A stretch of DNA of 64,000 bases from Adiantum capillus-veneris (lineage: Eukaryota > Streptophyta > Polypodiopsida > Polypodiales > Pteridaceae), in the NCBI GenBank assembly GCA_014529385.2, contig CM043951.1:111373469-111437468 (forward strand), written 5' to 3'. Of the stretch, positions 45,924-57,979 are shown piece by piece; position 1 is the first letter of the stretch, and every line of letters starts with the position of its first letter. The translations under genes and the position numbers were made by a program. The notes below the pieces were generated by a model. The model saw only the letters and a list, made by a program, of their open reading frames with translations, made no database searches and had not been told where the DNA came from.

Positions 45924-46342
45924 CATTAGGTGAAATTTGGATTCACAAAGGGGCCCTTTAAGGAGTTTGACTTTACCTCTCTCTCCCAAAACGGACGCAT
46001 GGATAAATTCTTGCAAACAAACTCCAAAGTTGGAGGAGTTTGACATTTAGAATGTCCTCTTCAAGCTCTATCTACTGATATATAACACACCATGAGATTC
46101 CTCATATTTTAGAAGATTCTTTTTTTGATTCACCTATGATGTGACAACTCTTCTAAAACACGAGGAATCTCATGGTGTGCTATATATCAGTAGATAGATC
46201 TTGAAGAGGACATTCTAACTGTCAAACCTCAACCAACTTTGGAGCTTGTTTGCAAAAAATTATCCATGCACCTGTTTTGGTAGAGAGAGGTAAAGTCAAA
46301 CTCCTTAAAGGGCCCCTTTGTGAGTCCAAAGTTCACCTAATG
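45924..46342. mobile_element. Foldback element with arms of about 190 bp
   Basis: The left arm (CATTAGGTGAAATTTGG...) and right arm (...CCAAAGTTCACCTAATG) are reverse complements over about 190 bp with few mismatches, around a 37-base loop near 46116-46152. There is no coding sequence. It is a MITE or foldback DNA transposon; its RNA would form a long hairpin. A target-site duplication could not be fixed. Confidence 0.75.
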
Positions 46343-46344
46343 CA

Positions 46345-47100
46345 TTGATACTGACATGGTATTGTATACATTTTTGTATACCTTTGTAGATAGTTTGAAC
46401 TTACATGGCTCTCCTTTTAAGGGTTCCAAGGGTATCTTGATTGATCTAAACAAGTGTGATTCAAGAAGCACTTTTGGTGACCAATAGGTATGTAATAAAC
46501 ATCCTCATCACCCTCAACCATCTCATAGTAGTACCCCTCAACCAAATATGATTTTTTAAAAATTATGTTTCCCTAGGAATTCCTCAAGGCTCTTACGGTT
46601 TTGTATTTATCCTTTAAGCACCTCAAAAGGTAGAAGTCAGCTCCATCTTCATTGGCATTGGTGGCAAAGTTATCACCAATGCATATTGTGTCACTAATTG
46701 TGTCCTGGTGCTCACCATACATGGTAAAATATCATCCTTCTTTATCGTTGAGATGTCCACTTTCTTCATTGTCATCGTCTAAGGCCTCAATAGTGAGATA
46801 CTCCCAATTGTCAGCATGTATGTTGTTCAAGCATCATCTCCAACGTTGGGACATACAAAATTCACAAAAACAAGACTCTTGAGCTCAAAAATATAGACCA
46901 ATGGCTATTAGTTCTAGCCAGATAGGACCATCACCTGTTGTATCCAATAGGTAAACATCAAATGGATATGCTTATTCTCCCACTTCTGATAGCATCTATG
47001 CATTGGTTATGTTGCATTTTTAGTTTTGACAGTATCTACCAAATTTCCTTCTACTCTTACCATTCTGGCATTTTTTTGAGGGTATGGTACATCTAGCTAA
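46345..47100. other. No gene seen
   Basis: Short frames only, including 46652-46882, without motif. Confidence 0.5.
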
Positions 47101-47109
47101 TAATTCAGT

Positions 47110-47465
47110 CATCATGGCATGGTATGTATTTTCCACTCCTCAAGACAAAGTTCTCCTGTTGTATGCCTTGGTTCCCCAACTCAAGATGTTGGATGTAATT
47201 TTCTTGTAATAATTTTGTTTCCTGACTTGGGATACAATAAACTTTTGTCTTGTATGGATTTGCTTCTTGACTCTGGATGTTGATGGTTATATCGTATGAC
47301 TTTATTTCCCAACCTGCAATATCAAAGATTTTTGTCTCATATAATTTGGATCCCCGAGTTGGGATGTTAGGTTTTTGTCTTGTATGATTTGGTTCCCCAA
47401 CAACAGATGTTGTAGGTTGTTGTCTCATATGACAATTTCCCAGCTTAGGATGTCAAAGGTTTCCT
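47110..47465. repeat. Degenerate minisatellite, about seven units of 45-50 bp
   Basis: Units share the pattern TTTTGTCTTGTATGATTTGG followed by TTCCCCAACTCGGGATGTT with heavy variation. The minus strand stays open across them (47428-47105), giving repeated NxxY-TK-like peptides. The repeat explains this open frame better than a gene does. Confidence 0.55.
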
Positions 47466-47469
47466 TTTG

Positions 47470-48266
47470 GATGATGTGATCTAGGCTATTGGATGTTCCT
47501 ATTTGGTTCTGGTATTACAACAAGTATGGGATCCCTATTGTGATTTCTGCACCAGCCGGCTTGTGTTTTTTTTGTGTACTTTTAGTACACAATGTTTAGC
47601 ATTCTTTCTCTTTCGTGTATGTATCTTTATGTTGTGTACAAGGAAAAAAATTGCAAACCATTTGAACCCACTTGAGATAGTGTGCTTGTGATTTAATTCT
47701 CTAGAAAATAACAATTTATGGTTTTTTTATTCATTGACAGGTCACATCTAGAAGAGACTCTTCAAAAATATGTTATCTTTTGTCATTATTTCTCTAGCTA
47801 GTCATATTTCTACTTGAATGGTTGAATTTCACATTTTTTGATAAGCAATAGAAGTATATTCACCTTTTGAGATCATTCATGTAGTTGTCTCTCTTTGTCT
47901 TCCTCTTTGTTTAGCACGACATAGAGACTAGAGTAGGAGGTATTAAGATGATAGAAACTCTTGTTCTACAAAGAGAACCAACAATACTACTATGGGATGT
48001 TCAATATCTACTATATTAGGGTTGCATGTGTCATGGATCATGGGTTCTTTATGCATCTTGTGACTTTTGAGATCAAAAGGCTTGTGCATGTTCCACAATT
48101 TCCCCCATTATGATTGGTAATGCAATCACTATTGCTGTGAAGAAAATAAACACATATGGGTTAAGGTCGTTTCCATGAAATGGAGTAAAGTAGCCTATTC
48201 ATGAGGGATGTGAACCAAGAGACATGATAAGATCCTTTATCAATAAAAGGAATCCCTTAACACGGT
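47470..48266. other. No gene seen
   Basis: AT-rich, no supported gene or repeat. Confidence 0.5.
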
Positions 48267-50436
48267 TGTCAAGAAGTAGGCGGTCTTGCCAGGAAGGCAC
48301 CGGGCCTCTGGCTGTGAGAGTTTGTGAGGAAGCTCAAGGGTTATGAGAAAGAGCTAAGATGTAGATAACATAGCTTCTAGGGATAAAGAAGAAATGTAGC
48401 CAAAGAAGACGCTCACTTTTCCTTACAAACACACACATGATGGAGAGAACTCATGAAAGATAGTCAGAACAAAACAAAAATGAAAACATCGAGATTACGA
48501 TCATATCGTATCATGGGAAGGATAAAAGGGTTAATGGATGAGTTAATGATATTTAATATTTATTGTCCAAATAAGCTATGGATTGCTCTTTGGAACTGTA
48601 GCTTTGTGCTTACGATAATGTATATGTTTTGTCTAGCAATGGGGATTAATTGTGAGTAAAAATCCTATTGATTCATAATAAAGTAACCACACTCACATCG
48701 AAAGAGAAGTTATAGTCAATAATAGGTAGTATGATGGGATCTGGTGAGAGAAGTATTTCGTTGATCCTTTCAGGACCAAATAGAAACACTATGCGTTGCT
48801 GAAAGTGAATCTTTCGACTAATCCAAATGTTGACCCTAATAGATTGCACACAATGGAAATGAAAGAAATCGCCTCTATGTGCTTATGGTTATTTATCGAT
48901 GATATACTTAGTATGTTCAAAGATAAAGGTGTGAAAGAAGTGAAAGGAAAAGAAGAAGAGAGTTTCTCTCCCAAGCCCTATTGTTGCCCTTAGGCAATAA
49001 GGATACTGCGGGGAGAGAAGTACCTATATCAAGGAGATTCTAGAGTTTGTGGAAGAGAATGAGAACCTTAAGAGAGAGAGGTGCTTGTGAAAGATGATGA
49101 TATGGTTACTAACCTTATGCACATAACTGCTTCCCGCAAGAAGGTTGTGCCCGTTACATTGACAAGATTGCTGCTTGAATACCTTCCAATGAAACAATGA
49201 GGACACAACAAGAGAGATGAAAGGAGGAGTAAAGATATAATTAGAGATAGATCTAAGTGTGGTGGTGGTATTAAAGATAAATAATGAGAGATAGAGAAGG
49301 AGATAAAGACAAGTATTGGACTAGATATGCAAATAAAAGAAAAAATAGCAACATATATCTTACATGAGAGCAATCACCACCACCTTAATGGAGAGAGAAG
49401 ATTAGGCAAGACTTCAGACTTTCTTCAAGAGAAAGTGTGGCACTAAGATGAGTGTGACACTATGGAATTGAGCTATTCTCACTCACTCATAACTTGCCCC
49501 AATGAAGAGAAGGTTGCCCTTTTTATAGGTGAGGGAGCCATGTTTTACATAATCACTTGATTAGGCTAAAGAGTTAACCCAAATCAAATGTTCTTTGGAT
49601 ATTTCTTTAAATGGGAAATATAAGGACTCAAAATATCATGAAATTCAGCATCTTTGGTCGTTGAGGCTCCATGTGGGTGCATGATGTATGTGGGCCCCAC
49701 CTAGGCATCTTCTGTGTGGCTCCAGCAGGGGGTCCCAACTTGTATGTCTTGTCCTTTAAGGCATCTTTGAGGTGTCACATTCACATGCTTGTGTATTTTA
49801 TCCTCCAAATATCTTATTTTATGGAAAAATACCAAGATTACCTCTTTTCACTTTATTCACCTGTTTACCATCTCTTCTTGCAGTGTAGTTGTGAGAGGGT
49901 TTTTCACTGGTTTCCCTGTAACTTTTGACCTGTAACTCGGATTGACATGCTTCAAAATGCAAAATTGGCCTACTAAAAGATCTTGACTTGGTTTTGGGCT
50001 TTTCTCCATGCCCTTAGGTTGGGATTTTCAAATTGGGATGGTCCAAGAAGCTTTGGATCTTCCTTTTCATAAAGTGTTCTAGTAGGCCCTTCCCTCTTGT
50101 ATGTATCCAAGAGGGTATGCATTATTGAAGGATTATATTATTAAATAAATGTAAAAAGAAGAAAATAATTTATATATGGTAGGGTATAGATGAGATATTA
50201 GAAGAATATACAAATGCTTTTCCCCCACACAAAAAGAGGCACAATCATTGATACTTCTCTTGCACTACTTTCTAATAGTAATGTACATTTATATTACTTC
50301 AAAGGTAATACTAAGGTATGGTATAAAGATTTTATTTATGCATATGAGTATTATATGAAGTATACTTATTAGTCAAAAAGTCACAAGATAAATCGTTTAA
50401 CGCCCGTTCCCACTATATACGTGCCACAACATGACA
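48267..50436 (-). mobile_element. Solo LTR related to element C
   Basis: 2170 bp starting TGTCAAGAAGTAGGCGGTCT and ending CAACATGACA, colinear with element C's LTRs. Shared anchors are GAGAGTTTGTGAG, AATAAGGATACTGCGGGGAG and CGTTCCCACTAT. Divergence is much greater than between C's own LTRs, so it is an older or sister subfamily. No internal sequence lies on either side. Flanks read ACGGT and (A)CCGT, an imperfect duplication. Confidence 0.85.
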
Positions 50437-50439
50437 CCG

Positions 50440-52140
50440 TATTAGTATATCTAATGTGAATCAGCCTTGAATAGGTAGCAAAGAACTATCTAGGATTATC
50501 ATCACAAAGGAGGATGAAATTGGGTCTTTTACGTGACCACTCAAGAGAAGGAGTTAACTTAGTACATGTGAATCTAGCCAATTAATAGTGTCAAGGGTAA
50601 TGGATGTGATATATTATACCAATCATAATTTTGGTGGATCTGGAAACTTGTATAAAGGAAAAGGTGCTAAGAGGAGCTTGAAATTGAGCTTGATGACTCG
50701 GATGAACCAACCTTTTAAGAAGGGAAAACAAGAGCTCACCTATGAGAATAAAAATAAATCCATTTGGTTCATTTTAGAGAGATAGAATGACACAATCTTA
50801 TTTGACAAGCCAAAAAGACAAAAGTGTTGCAAGAAGAGTAGTAAAATTGATGAAGTAAGTCTATCTTTCTATCAGTAACGACCAATGAGTCAATTCAGGG
50901 CCCTAGTTTCAATCTTCAAGGTATACAATCAAAACCAATGTAGGGGACACTTTTTGTAGCACCATAAAAAAGGCGGAACCTCCTTCGACCACCTTGCTTT
51001 AAACCCCATCATATCTCTTGGACATGACTAGTGCCTTGGATCCCCTTTGTGTATCATGGCCTATTTGCCTAGGATCACCACATAGGTTGAGTTCTCCATA
51101 CCCACCATTGTATACCAGCTTTTACATCTATCACAGATTTAGTTGAAACTATCTTTGAGATTGATAAAATCATCAAATCCTTTGAGGTGCCATTGAATAG
51201 AATCGCGCTTAGCTTTCATCATGACTCAACCCCAAAATTCCTACAATGATATGGTAGTTGATTTTAAGACCGAGGAGTCTTACACCTTTAAATCTATGTA
51301 TCCATGGCACGAGTCTCATTATGGATCAACTTGATTATGGATATACCTACACAAAGAGTTAGTTCAGAGAGGACAGAGAGTTGTAGCTAGTAGATGCCCT
51401 ATTTCAAGAATTCCACGAAATCATGATGGATAATTGAGCTTGTTGGAGAGGGAAAGTAAATCCAAGACATAGGGTGCAATCTTCCCCCATGCAACAATGA
51501 GCATTTTCCTCTTTCACCTATTTAATTATAGGTTTCTTGAATGCTCAAAGTGAGTACAGATTCCCCAACTGGACACAATAATGTTCATAGCTCCTAAAAA
51601 GGACTTGAATAATAAAATTGTATATAACATGTATATCTCTTTTCATATTCCAAAACTCGATCAAATTTTTCCACCTATCAACTTTAATAAATAGTAAAAT
51701 ATCAATTTCCATTACATACCTCTCTATTAGCAATTGTCCTCAATTGCAAAGATAGTAATCTGCAATCCATACTTGTCATTATCAATGGTTAGTATTTTGT
51801 GTCAAAAATATTACATTTTGAGAGAAAAATTTTCTCGCTTAAACAACATTTCTTATGACTGCCATCATCCATATACTCCACTTTCTAGTGTCCCATACCA
51901 CTAGAATAAGTAGTATATGTCATATCTTGATGAATTAGGATATCATTGGTGAGACTCATCATTTGATTATCAATCTTAATAGATTCCAATTTCATAAACA
52001 CTATCGTCATAGGAACTCATCGTATTTCAAATCAAATTCCAAATTCAAGTATAATTCTAAATCCAAATCACTATCATTTTATACCCATGTTAATAAAATC
52101 ATACTCGGGGCAGTGGTGGCCAACCACTACAACATGATTT
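50440..52140. other. No gene seen
   Basis: 1.7 kb of AT-rich sequence with frames of at most 65 codons and no motif. A cluster of AAATTCNAA-like short repeats lies at 52025-52075. Confidence 0.5.
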
Positions 52141-52144
52141 TGTG

Positions 52145-52339
52145 ATCGGTGTTGCCTCAATCAACAAATCTACACCAATGAGACATGTTGCCTAAATTGG
52201 AAAATCTACACTAATGCTGTCTAAATCAATGGATCTGTACTTAATATTGTTTAAAATAGTGAATATGTAGTTTATTGATGTGCTGCCTAAATTGGCAGAT
52301 TTTCACGTACAGCTAGTATTGCCTAGATCATGAATTTAC
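52145..52339. repeat. Degenerate tandem repeat at the element F target, left part
   Basis: Units of roughly 40 bp built on TGCCTAAATTGG, AAATCTACACTAATG and variants. The array continues on the far side of element F (57872-57975), so F inserted within it. Confidence 0.55.
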
Positions 52340-53102
52340 TGTTAAGTATGGAGCTTGATTTACCCTTGTAATTTTCTGTGGTAAAAGCGCACATTTGTAA
52401 GGCCCCCATTATGAGGAGAAGCCATCGTGCGTGAAGGAAAATCACTTACCGGAAACCAAAATTTTCACGAACAAAAATAAGGGGAAACTTGACTTTTTTT
52501 TCGCCGGAATATTATGGCCGGACGGCGGCCGAAAAGTGGTCGGAAAACAACCGGTCGGTTCGCCGGTGGCCGGTAGTCAATGGCCGATGGCCGGTGGTCG
52601 GAAGTCAATGGCCGGTGGCCAGTGGTCGGAAGTCAATGGCCGGTGGCCGGTGGCCGAATTCAAAAGCGGACTTGTCTTCTCAAGGGCGGCCACACATGGG
52701 CGGATTGGAGGGTCCGATTTGGACTTATTCGCACAAGGGCGGCTACACATGGATGTCTCTCATAAGAGAGGGCAACCCTTTTGGCCTATAAAAGGAGGCC
52801 ATTTCTACACACATTTCATAGTGTGAAGTTGATGCAACAAGGTGAGTGTGAGGTGGTGAGAGTGAAGCAAGGCGGGAGCTCCATTAAGGGTATAATCCCT
52901 TTGTAAACTACTTCTTGTTTTGAAGTACTAAAGCCATTGAGTGGTTGCTTTCCCGTGGACGTAGCCCACATTGGGTGAACCACGTATATCGTGTGTACTC
53001 TCTCTCTCTCTCTCTACTCTATAATCTCGTGTATATAAATCTGTCTCTCTCCATTAAGTAATCTACTCAATTATCTATTTAGCTACGTCTTATTTCCTAA
53101 CA
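52340..53102 (+). repeat. Element F 5' LTR
   Basis: Begins TGTTAAGTATGGAG, ends TTTCCTAACA. It has a GC-rich part (52505-52660) made of GGCCGGT heptamers arranged in 28-bp units, unlike the AT-rich rest of the window, and a CT microsatellite near 53000. The open frames over the GC-rich repeats exist in three phases and are not genes. Confidence 0.95.
52787..52794 (+). promoter_or_regulatory. Likely TATA box of element F
   Basis: TATAAAAG in the 5' LTR, about 120 bases after the GC-rich repeats. The 3' LTR has TTTAAAAG at the same place (57553), so the two copies differ at a key base. Confidence 0.6.
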
Positions 53103-53104
53103 AC

Positions 53105-53116
53105 TGGTATCAGAGC
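53105..53116 (+). other. Element F primer-binding site (initiator-Met)
   Basis: TGGTATCAGAGC, two bases after the 5' LTR, an exact match to the complement of the initiator-Met tRNA 3' end. Confidence 0.95.
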
Positions 53117-53175
53117 AAGGTTTGCTCGTAGCTAAATTATCTCAAGGAAAGGATTCCTTGAATTGAGTGGGAGTT

Positions 53176-53767
53176 ATGGCGGAGGAAGGGAAGCTCAAGA
53201 TTGAGAAGTTCAACGGCAAAAACTACCAACATTGGAAGATGCAGATTGAAGACTATCTCTACCAAAAGGACCTCTATTTGCCACTAGGTGGTCTTGCGAA
53301 GAAGCCCGCAACAATGGCAGATGAAGCATGGATTGTCCTTGATCGAAAGGCACTCGGAACAATCCGGTTAAGCTTGGCGTCAACGGTGGCATTCAATGTT
53401 TCGGAGATGAGGACTTGATAAAGTCACTTGACGACTTCTACGAGAAACCATCGGCATCCAATAAGGTATTTCTTATGAAGCGCTTGTTCAATCTAAAGAT
53501 GGCAGAGAATGGTTCAGTTGCAGAACACCTAAATGACTTTAACACAAACATAAGTCAACTTCGATCAGTAAAAATCAATTTCGATGACGAAGTGCGAGCT
53601 CCCTTATACTATCATCTCTACCGGATAGTTGGGACAGCCTTTTGATGGCTGTAAGTAATTCTATCTCTGGCACAAATACTCTTAAGTTTGATGATGTTGT
53701 GGGTGTTCTCCTAAGCGAGGAAATGTGAAGGAGAAGCAGAGGAGAATCATCAAGTCCTGCACTATCA
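53176..53767 (+). pseudogene. Element F gag, N-terminal part
   Basis: ATG 53176 begins MAEEGKLKIEKFNGKNYQHW, the copia gag start. Frame changes near 53407 and 53600 and a TGA near 53727 break it. Between them the conserved helix region (FLMKRLFNLKMAENGSV, HLNDFNTNISQL) is present. It joins the zinc-knuckle frame at 53768. Confidence 0.88.
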
Positions 53768-55588
53768 GTGGAAACAAGAGGAAGGATTAAGGAGAGGTTC
53801 AAAAACCAAAAGGGTCGTGATCGCTCAAGGCGGAGCAAGTCACGCACAAAGTCAGTTCTTCAATGTTGGAACTGCGGCAAGAAGGGCCACGTCAAGAAGG
53901 ATTGGTGGTCCAAGAAGAAGAAGGAGACAGAGTCTCAAGAGAACAAGCCAACATCGGAGGCCAATGTGGCAGGTAAAGTAGAGCAAGATGCTCTAATTCT
54001 CTCATTAGACAATGTGTCTAATTCCTGGATAGTAGATTCCGGGGCTTCATTCCATGCGACACCACACAAGCAACATTTCCAAGACTACACCAAAGGTAAT
54101 TTTTGGTATGTATACTTGGGAGATGATGAAGCTTGTGAGATTGTCGGCAAAGGTACAGTTTCTGTCAAAACTGCTAACGGAAATGAATGGAAGCTTAAAG
54201 ATGTTAGGCATGTTCCTTCTCTTCGCAAAAATTTGATCTCTACAAGACAATTGGACGATGAAGGTCACAACATTGCATTCGGAAACAAACGGTGGAAGAT
54301 CTCAAAGGGATCTTTGGTGGTTGCCAAGGGTGAAAAAGTCGGTACACTTTACTTGTGTACTGTTAACATGCAACCTTCAGCTTGTGCAGCAACTACAGAA
54401 GTTGACAGTGCGGTGTGGCACTACCGACTTGGGCATATGAGTGCCAGAGGAATGCAAATCCTTCAAACAAAGAAGCTTCTACCAGGTTTGAAAGAAGTGG
54501 ACTTAGAGTTCTGTGAAGATTGCGTTTATGGTAAACAAAAGAGGGTAAAATTTCAAAAATCAGGAAATGAAAGAAAAAATAAAAAACTTGAGTTGGTTCA
54601 TTCTGATGTTTGGGGTCTTGCAAGTACACCATCACTTGGTGGCTCATTGTACTATGTAACATTCATAGACGATGCGACTAGAAAAACATGGGTTTATGTC
54701 ATGAAGAATAAATCCGATGTATTTTCCATATTTCAAAGGTGGAAAGCCTTTGTGGAGAATGAAACAGGTACCAAGGTTAAATGCCTCAGATCCGACAATG
54801 GAGGCGAATATTGCAGCCAAGCTTTTGAAAGCTTTTGTGCTAGCAATGGCATTCGGAGGCAAAGGACAACCCCAAGGACACCTCAACAAAATGGGATTTT
54901 GGAAAGGATGAATAGGACAATCATGGAACGAGCACGAAGCATGCGGCTACATGCAGGCCTACCGCTTGAGCTTTGGGCGGAAGCTGTAAGTACGTCTGTG
55001 TACTTAATCAATCTGTCACCCTCAACGGCATTGGATGGGGGAGTTACAGAAGAGGAATGGACAGGTAAACCGGTGAATTATGCATTTCTCAAAGTGTTTG
55101 GGTGTGAGGCTTTCATGCACATAGATAGAAGCCTAAGATCAAAGTTAGATGCAAAGTCCAAAAAGTGTTTCTTCATTGGCTATGGAGAAGGAGACTTTGG
55201 GTATCGCCTATGGAATCCTGAAGATGGTAAAATCTTAAGGAGTAGGGATGTAATTTTTAACGAACAAAATATGTACAAAGATTACTTGGAAAGAAAACAA
55301 ACAAAAGAAACAGGTGATGAGTACATGGAGCTTGAGGACGGTGAAGTCTCAAGGACTGCAAACGGTGACAATGTGCAGCAACGTCAACCAAATGAGGAGC
55401 CTCAACCTATTCCCCGAAGATCTACAAGAGCAAGTAGACCTCCAGAAAGGTTTGTTCCTTCCTTCAACCATCTCTTGATCTCAGATTCTAGAGAGCCGGA
55501 ATCATATGAAGAAGCTATACAACATGAATCCAAAGAAGAATGGACGAAGAGCATGCAAGTGGAGATGGACTCACTACATCGCAACTAA
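53768..55588 (+). pseudogene. Element F nucleocapsid, protease and integrase
   Basis: 606 open residues. The zinc knuckle reads CWNCGKKGHVKKDW: the last Cys of CX2CX4HX4C is Trp. The protease site is WIVDSGASFHATPHK. The GAG-pre-integrase zinc region is HYRLGHMSARG...FCEDCVYGKQ. The integrase triad sits in VHSDVWG, LRSDNGGEY and NGILERMN. The frame ends at TAA 55586-55588, and reverse transcriptase continues in the same phase, so this is a single nonsense change. Confidence 0.92.
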
Positions 55589-57046
55589 ACATGGGAGTTG
55601 GTTGAGTTGCCTAAAGGTAAGCGGGCACTTCAAAACAAATGGGTGTACAAGCTAAAGGAAGAAGAAGGTGGGAAGAAAAGGTACAAGTCTAGGCTTGTGG
55701 TAAAATGTTTTTCTCAAAAGAAAGGTATTGACTTCAATGAAATATTTTCTCCTGTTGCAAAAATGAACTCAATTAGGCTTGTCTTAAGCCTTGTGGTTGC
55801 TGACGATCTAAATCTCGAGCAAATGGATGTAAATACGGCATTCCCTCACGGTGACTTAGAGGAGGAAATCTACATGCTTCAACCAAAGGGGTATGAAGTA
55901 AAAGGTAAGGAGAAAATGGTTTGCAGATTAAAGAAGAGCTTGTATGGTTTAAAGCAAGCATCAAGACAATTGTACTTGAAGTTTGATCGATGGATGTTGG
56001 ATCATGGATTCACAAGATGCAACTCGGATCACTGCGTCTACACGGAGAATTTGGGAGATGGGAAATTCATCATCCTAATGTTGTATGTTGATGACATGTT
56101 GATTGCAAGTGCTAACATGCAGGACATCAAAGACCTAAAAGAGGAGCTGTCCAAATCTTTTTCAATGAAAGATTTAGGTGCTGCAAAGAGGATACTTGGT
56201 ATGAAAATATCAAGGGACAGGACGAAGAAGACAATAAAGCTATCTCAAGAAGATTACATCAAGAAGGTACTAGAAAGGTTTGCAATGCAAAATGCAAAAC
56301 CAGTTTCTACACCTTTGGCTGGTCATTTTAAACTAACGAAGGATATGTGTCCAAAGACACAAGAGGAGATAGCCTATATGTATAAAGTTCCATATGCTGC
56401 AGCGGTAGGTTCTCTAATGTATGCTATGGTCTGGACAAGGCCAGACATTGCATATGCAGTGGGAGTTGTGAGTAGGTTCATGGACAACCCAGGTAAAGAG
56501 CATTGGCAAGCTGTGAAGTGGATACTTAGGTATCTAAAAGGGACAACAACAAATGCTTTGTATTTTGGAGGAAACGATATTTTTCTAGAAGGGTATGCTG
56601 ATGTAGATATGGCAGGTGACAAAGATACTCGAAGGAGCACTACTGGCTATGTGTTCACGGTTGGAGGCACAGCAGTAAGCTGGGCTTCAAAGCTGCAGAA
56701 AGTGGTTTCAATTTCTACCACGGAAGCAGAGTATGTAGCAATGACGGAGGCAAGCAAAGAAATTCTGTGGCTTGACAGATTCTTAGAAGAGCTTGGATTC
56801 AAACAAGACAATTGTGTCTTGTACAGTGATAGCCAAAGCGCTATCCATCTTGCGAAGTACTCAGCCTTTCATTCAAGGAAAAAGCACATTGAGGTGAGAT
56901 ATCACTTCATACGCACTCTTTTGGAAGAGGGACAACTAAAGCTAGGAAAGGTGCATACAAGTGAAAATCCTGCAGACATGTTTACAAAGGTGTTCAACAA
57001 GGAGAAGTTGAGCTTTTGCTCATCTTCAATCGGCATTCAAAGATAA
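55589..57046 (+). pseudogene. Element F reverse transcriptase and RNase H
   Basis: In phase with the preceding frame. Motifs are KGKRALQNKWVYKLK, EQMDVNTAFPHGDLEEEIYM, SLYGLKQASRQLYLKF and LMLYVDDMLIASAN, then RNase H with GYADVDMAGDKDTRRSTTG, YSDSQSAIHLAKYSAFHS and VHTSENPADMFTK. It ends naturally at 57046. The whole polymerase domain is open. Confidence 0.93.
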
Positions 57047-57092
57047 GAAGCCAGAATGGAAAGCAGTCACAGGTTTGGTTTGGAGATCAGTC

Positions 57093-57106
57093 TCCAAGTG
57101 GGATAT
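57093..57106 (+). other. Element F polypurine tract
   Basis: CCAAGTGGGATAT next to the 3' LTR, the usual copia form. Confidence 0.75.
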
Positions 57107-57871
57107 TGTTAAGTATGGAGCCTGATTTACCCTTGTAATTTTCTGTGGTAAAAGCGCACATTTGTAAGGCCCCCATTATGAGGAGAAGCCATCGTGCGTG
57201 AAGGAAAATCACTCACCGGAAACCAAAATTTTCACGGACAAGAATCAGGGGAAACTTGACTTTTTTTCGCCGGAATATTATGGCCGGACGGCGGCCGGAA
57301 AGTGGTCGGAAAAGAACCGGTCGGTTGGCCGGTGGCCGGTAGTCAATGGCCGATGGCCGGTGGTCGGAAGTCAATGGCCGGTGGCCGGTGGTCGGAAGTC
57401 AATGGCCGGTGGCCGGTGGCCGAATTCAAAAGCAGACTTGTCTTTTCAAGGGCAGCCACACATGGGCGGATTGGAGGGTCCGATTTGGACTTATTCGCAC
57501 AAGGGCGGCTACACATGGCTGTCTCTCATAAGAGAGGGCAGCCCTTTTGGCCTTTAAAAGGAGGCCATTTCTAAACACATTTCATAGTGTGAAGTTGATG
57601 CAACAAGGTGAGTGTGAGGTGGTGAGAGTGAAGCAAGGCGGAGCTCCATTAAGGGTATAATCCCTTTGTAAACTACTTCTTGTTTTGAAGTACTAAAGCC
57701 ATTGAGTGGCTGCTTTCCCGTGGACATAGCCCACATTGGGTGAACCACGTATATCGTGTGTACTCTCTCTCTCTCTCTCTCTCTACTCTATAATCTCGTG
57801 TATATAAATCTGTCTCTCTCCATTAAGTAATCTACTCAATTATCTATTTAGCTACGTCTTATTTCCTAACA
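57107..57871 (+). repeat. Element F 3' LTR
   Basis: 765 bp, partner of 52340-53102. It has a longer CT microsatellite and TTTAAAAG where the 5' copy has TATAAAAG. Confidence 0.95.
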
Positions 57872-57975
57872 TTTACACCAAAGAGTGATTATGTAGTTTA
57901 TTAATGTGCTGCCTAAATTGGTAGATTTTCACGTAAAGTTAGTATTGCCTAGATCATGAATCTAGGTTGTTTAAT
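57872..57975. repeat. Degenerate tandem repeat at the element F target, right part
   Basis: Continues the array at 52145-52339; GTGCTGCCTAAATTGG, AGATTTTCACGTA and TATTGCCTAGATCATGAAT occur on both sides. Confidence 0.55.
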
Positions 57976-57979
57976 GTAC

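Larger units (their letters stand above)
52340..57871 (+). mobile_element. Element F: nearly complete Ty1/copia retrotransposon
   Basis: 5.53 kb with LTRs of 763 and 765 bp (TG...CA), a perfect TTTAC duplication (52335-52339; 57872-57876), an exact initiator-Met primer site, and a polypurine tract. The order is gag, protease, integrase, reverse transcriptase, RNase H. LTRs differ at a couple of percent of positions by eye. Gag has two frame changes and a stop, and pol has one stop, so it is inactive but recent. Confidence 0.95.

Noticed and set aside
52431..52826. Open frames of up to 131 codons in three phases
   Set aside because: They are caused by the GGCCGGT repeat in the LTR and recur in the 3' LTR.
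53105..53116. tRNA-related gene
   Set aside because: The match to initiator tRNA is only the primer-binding site; no tRNA body is present.
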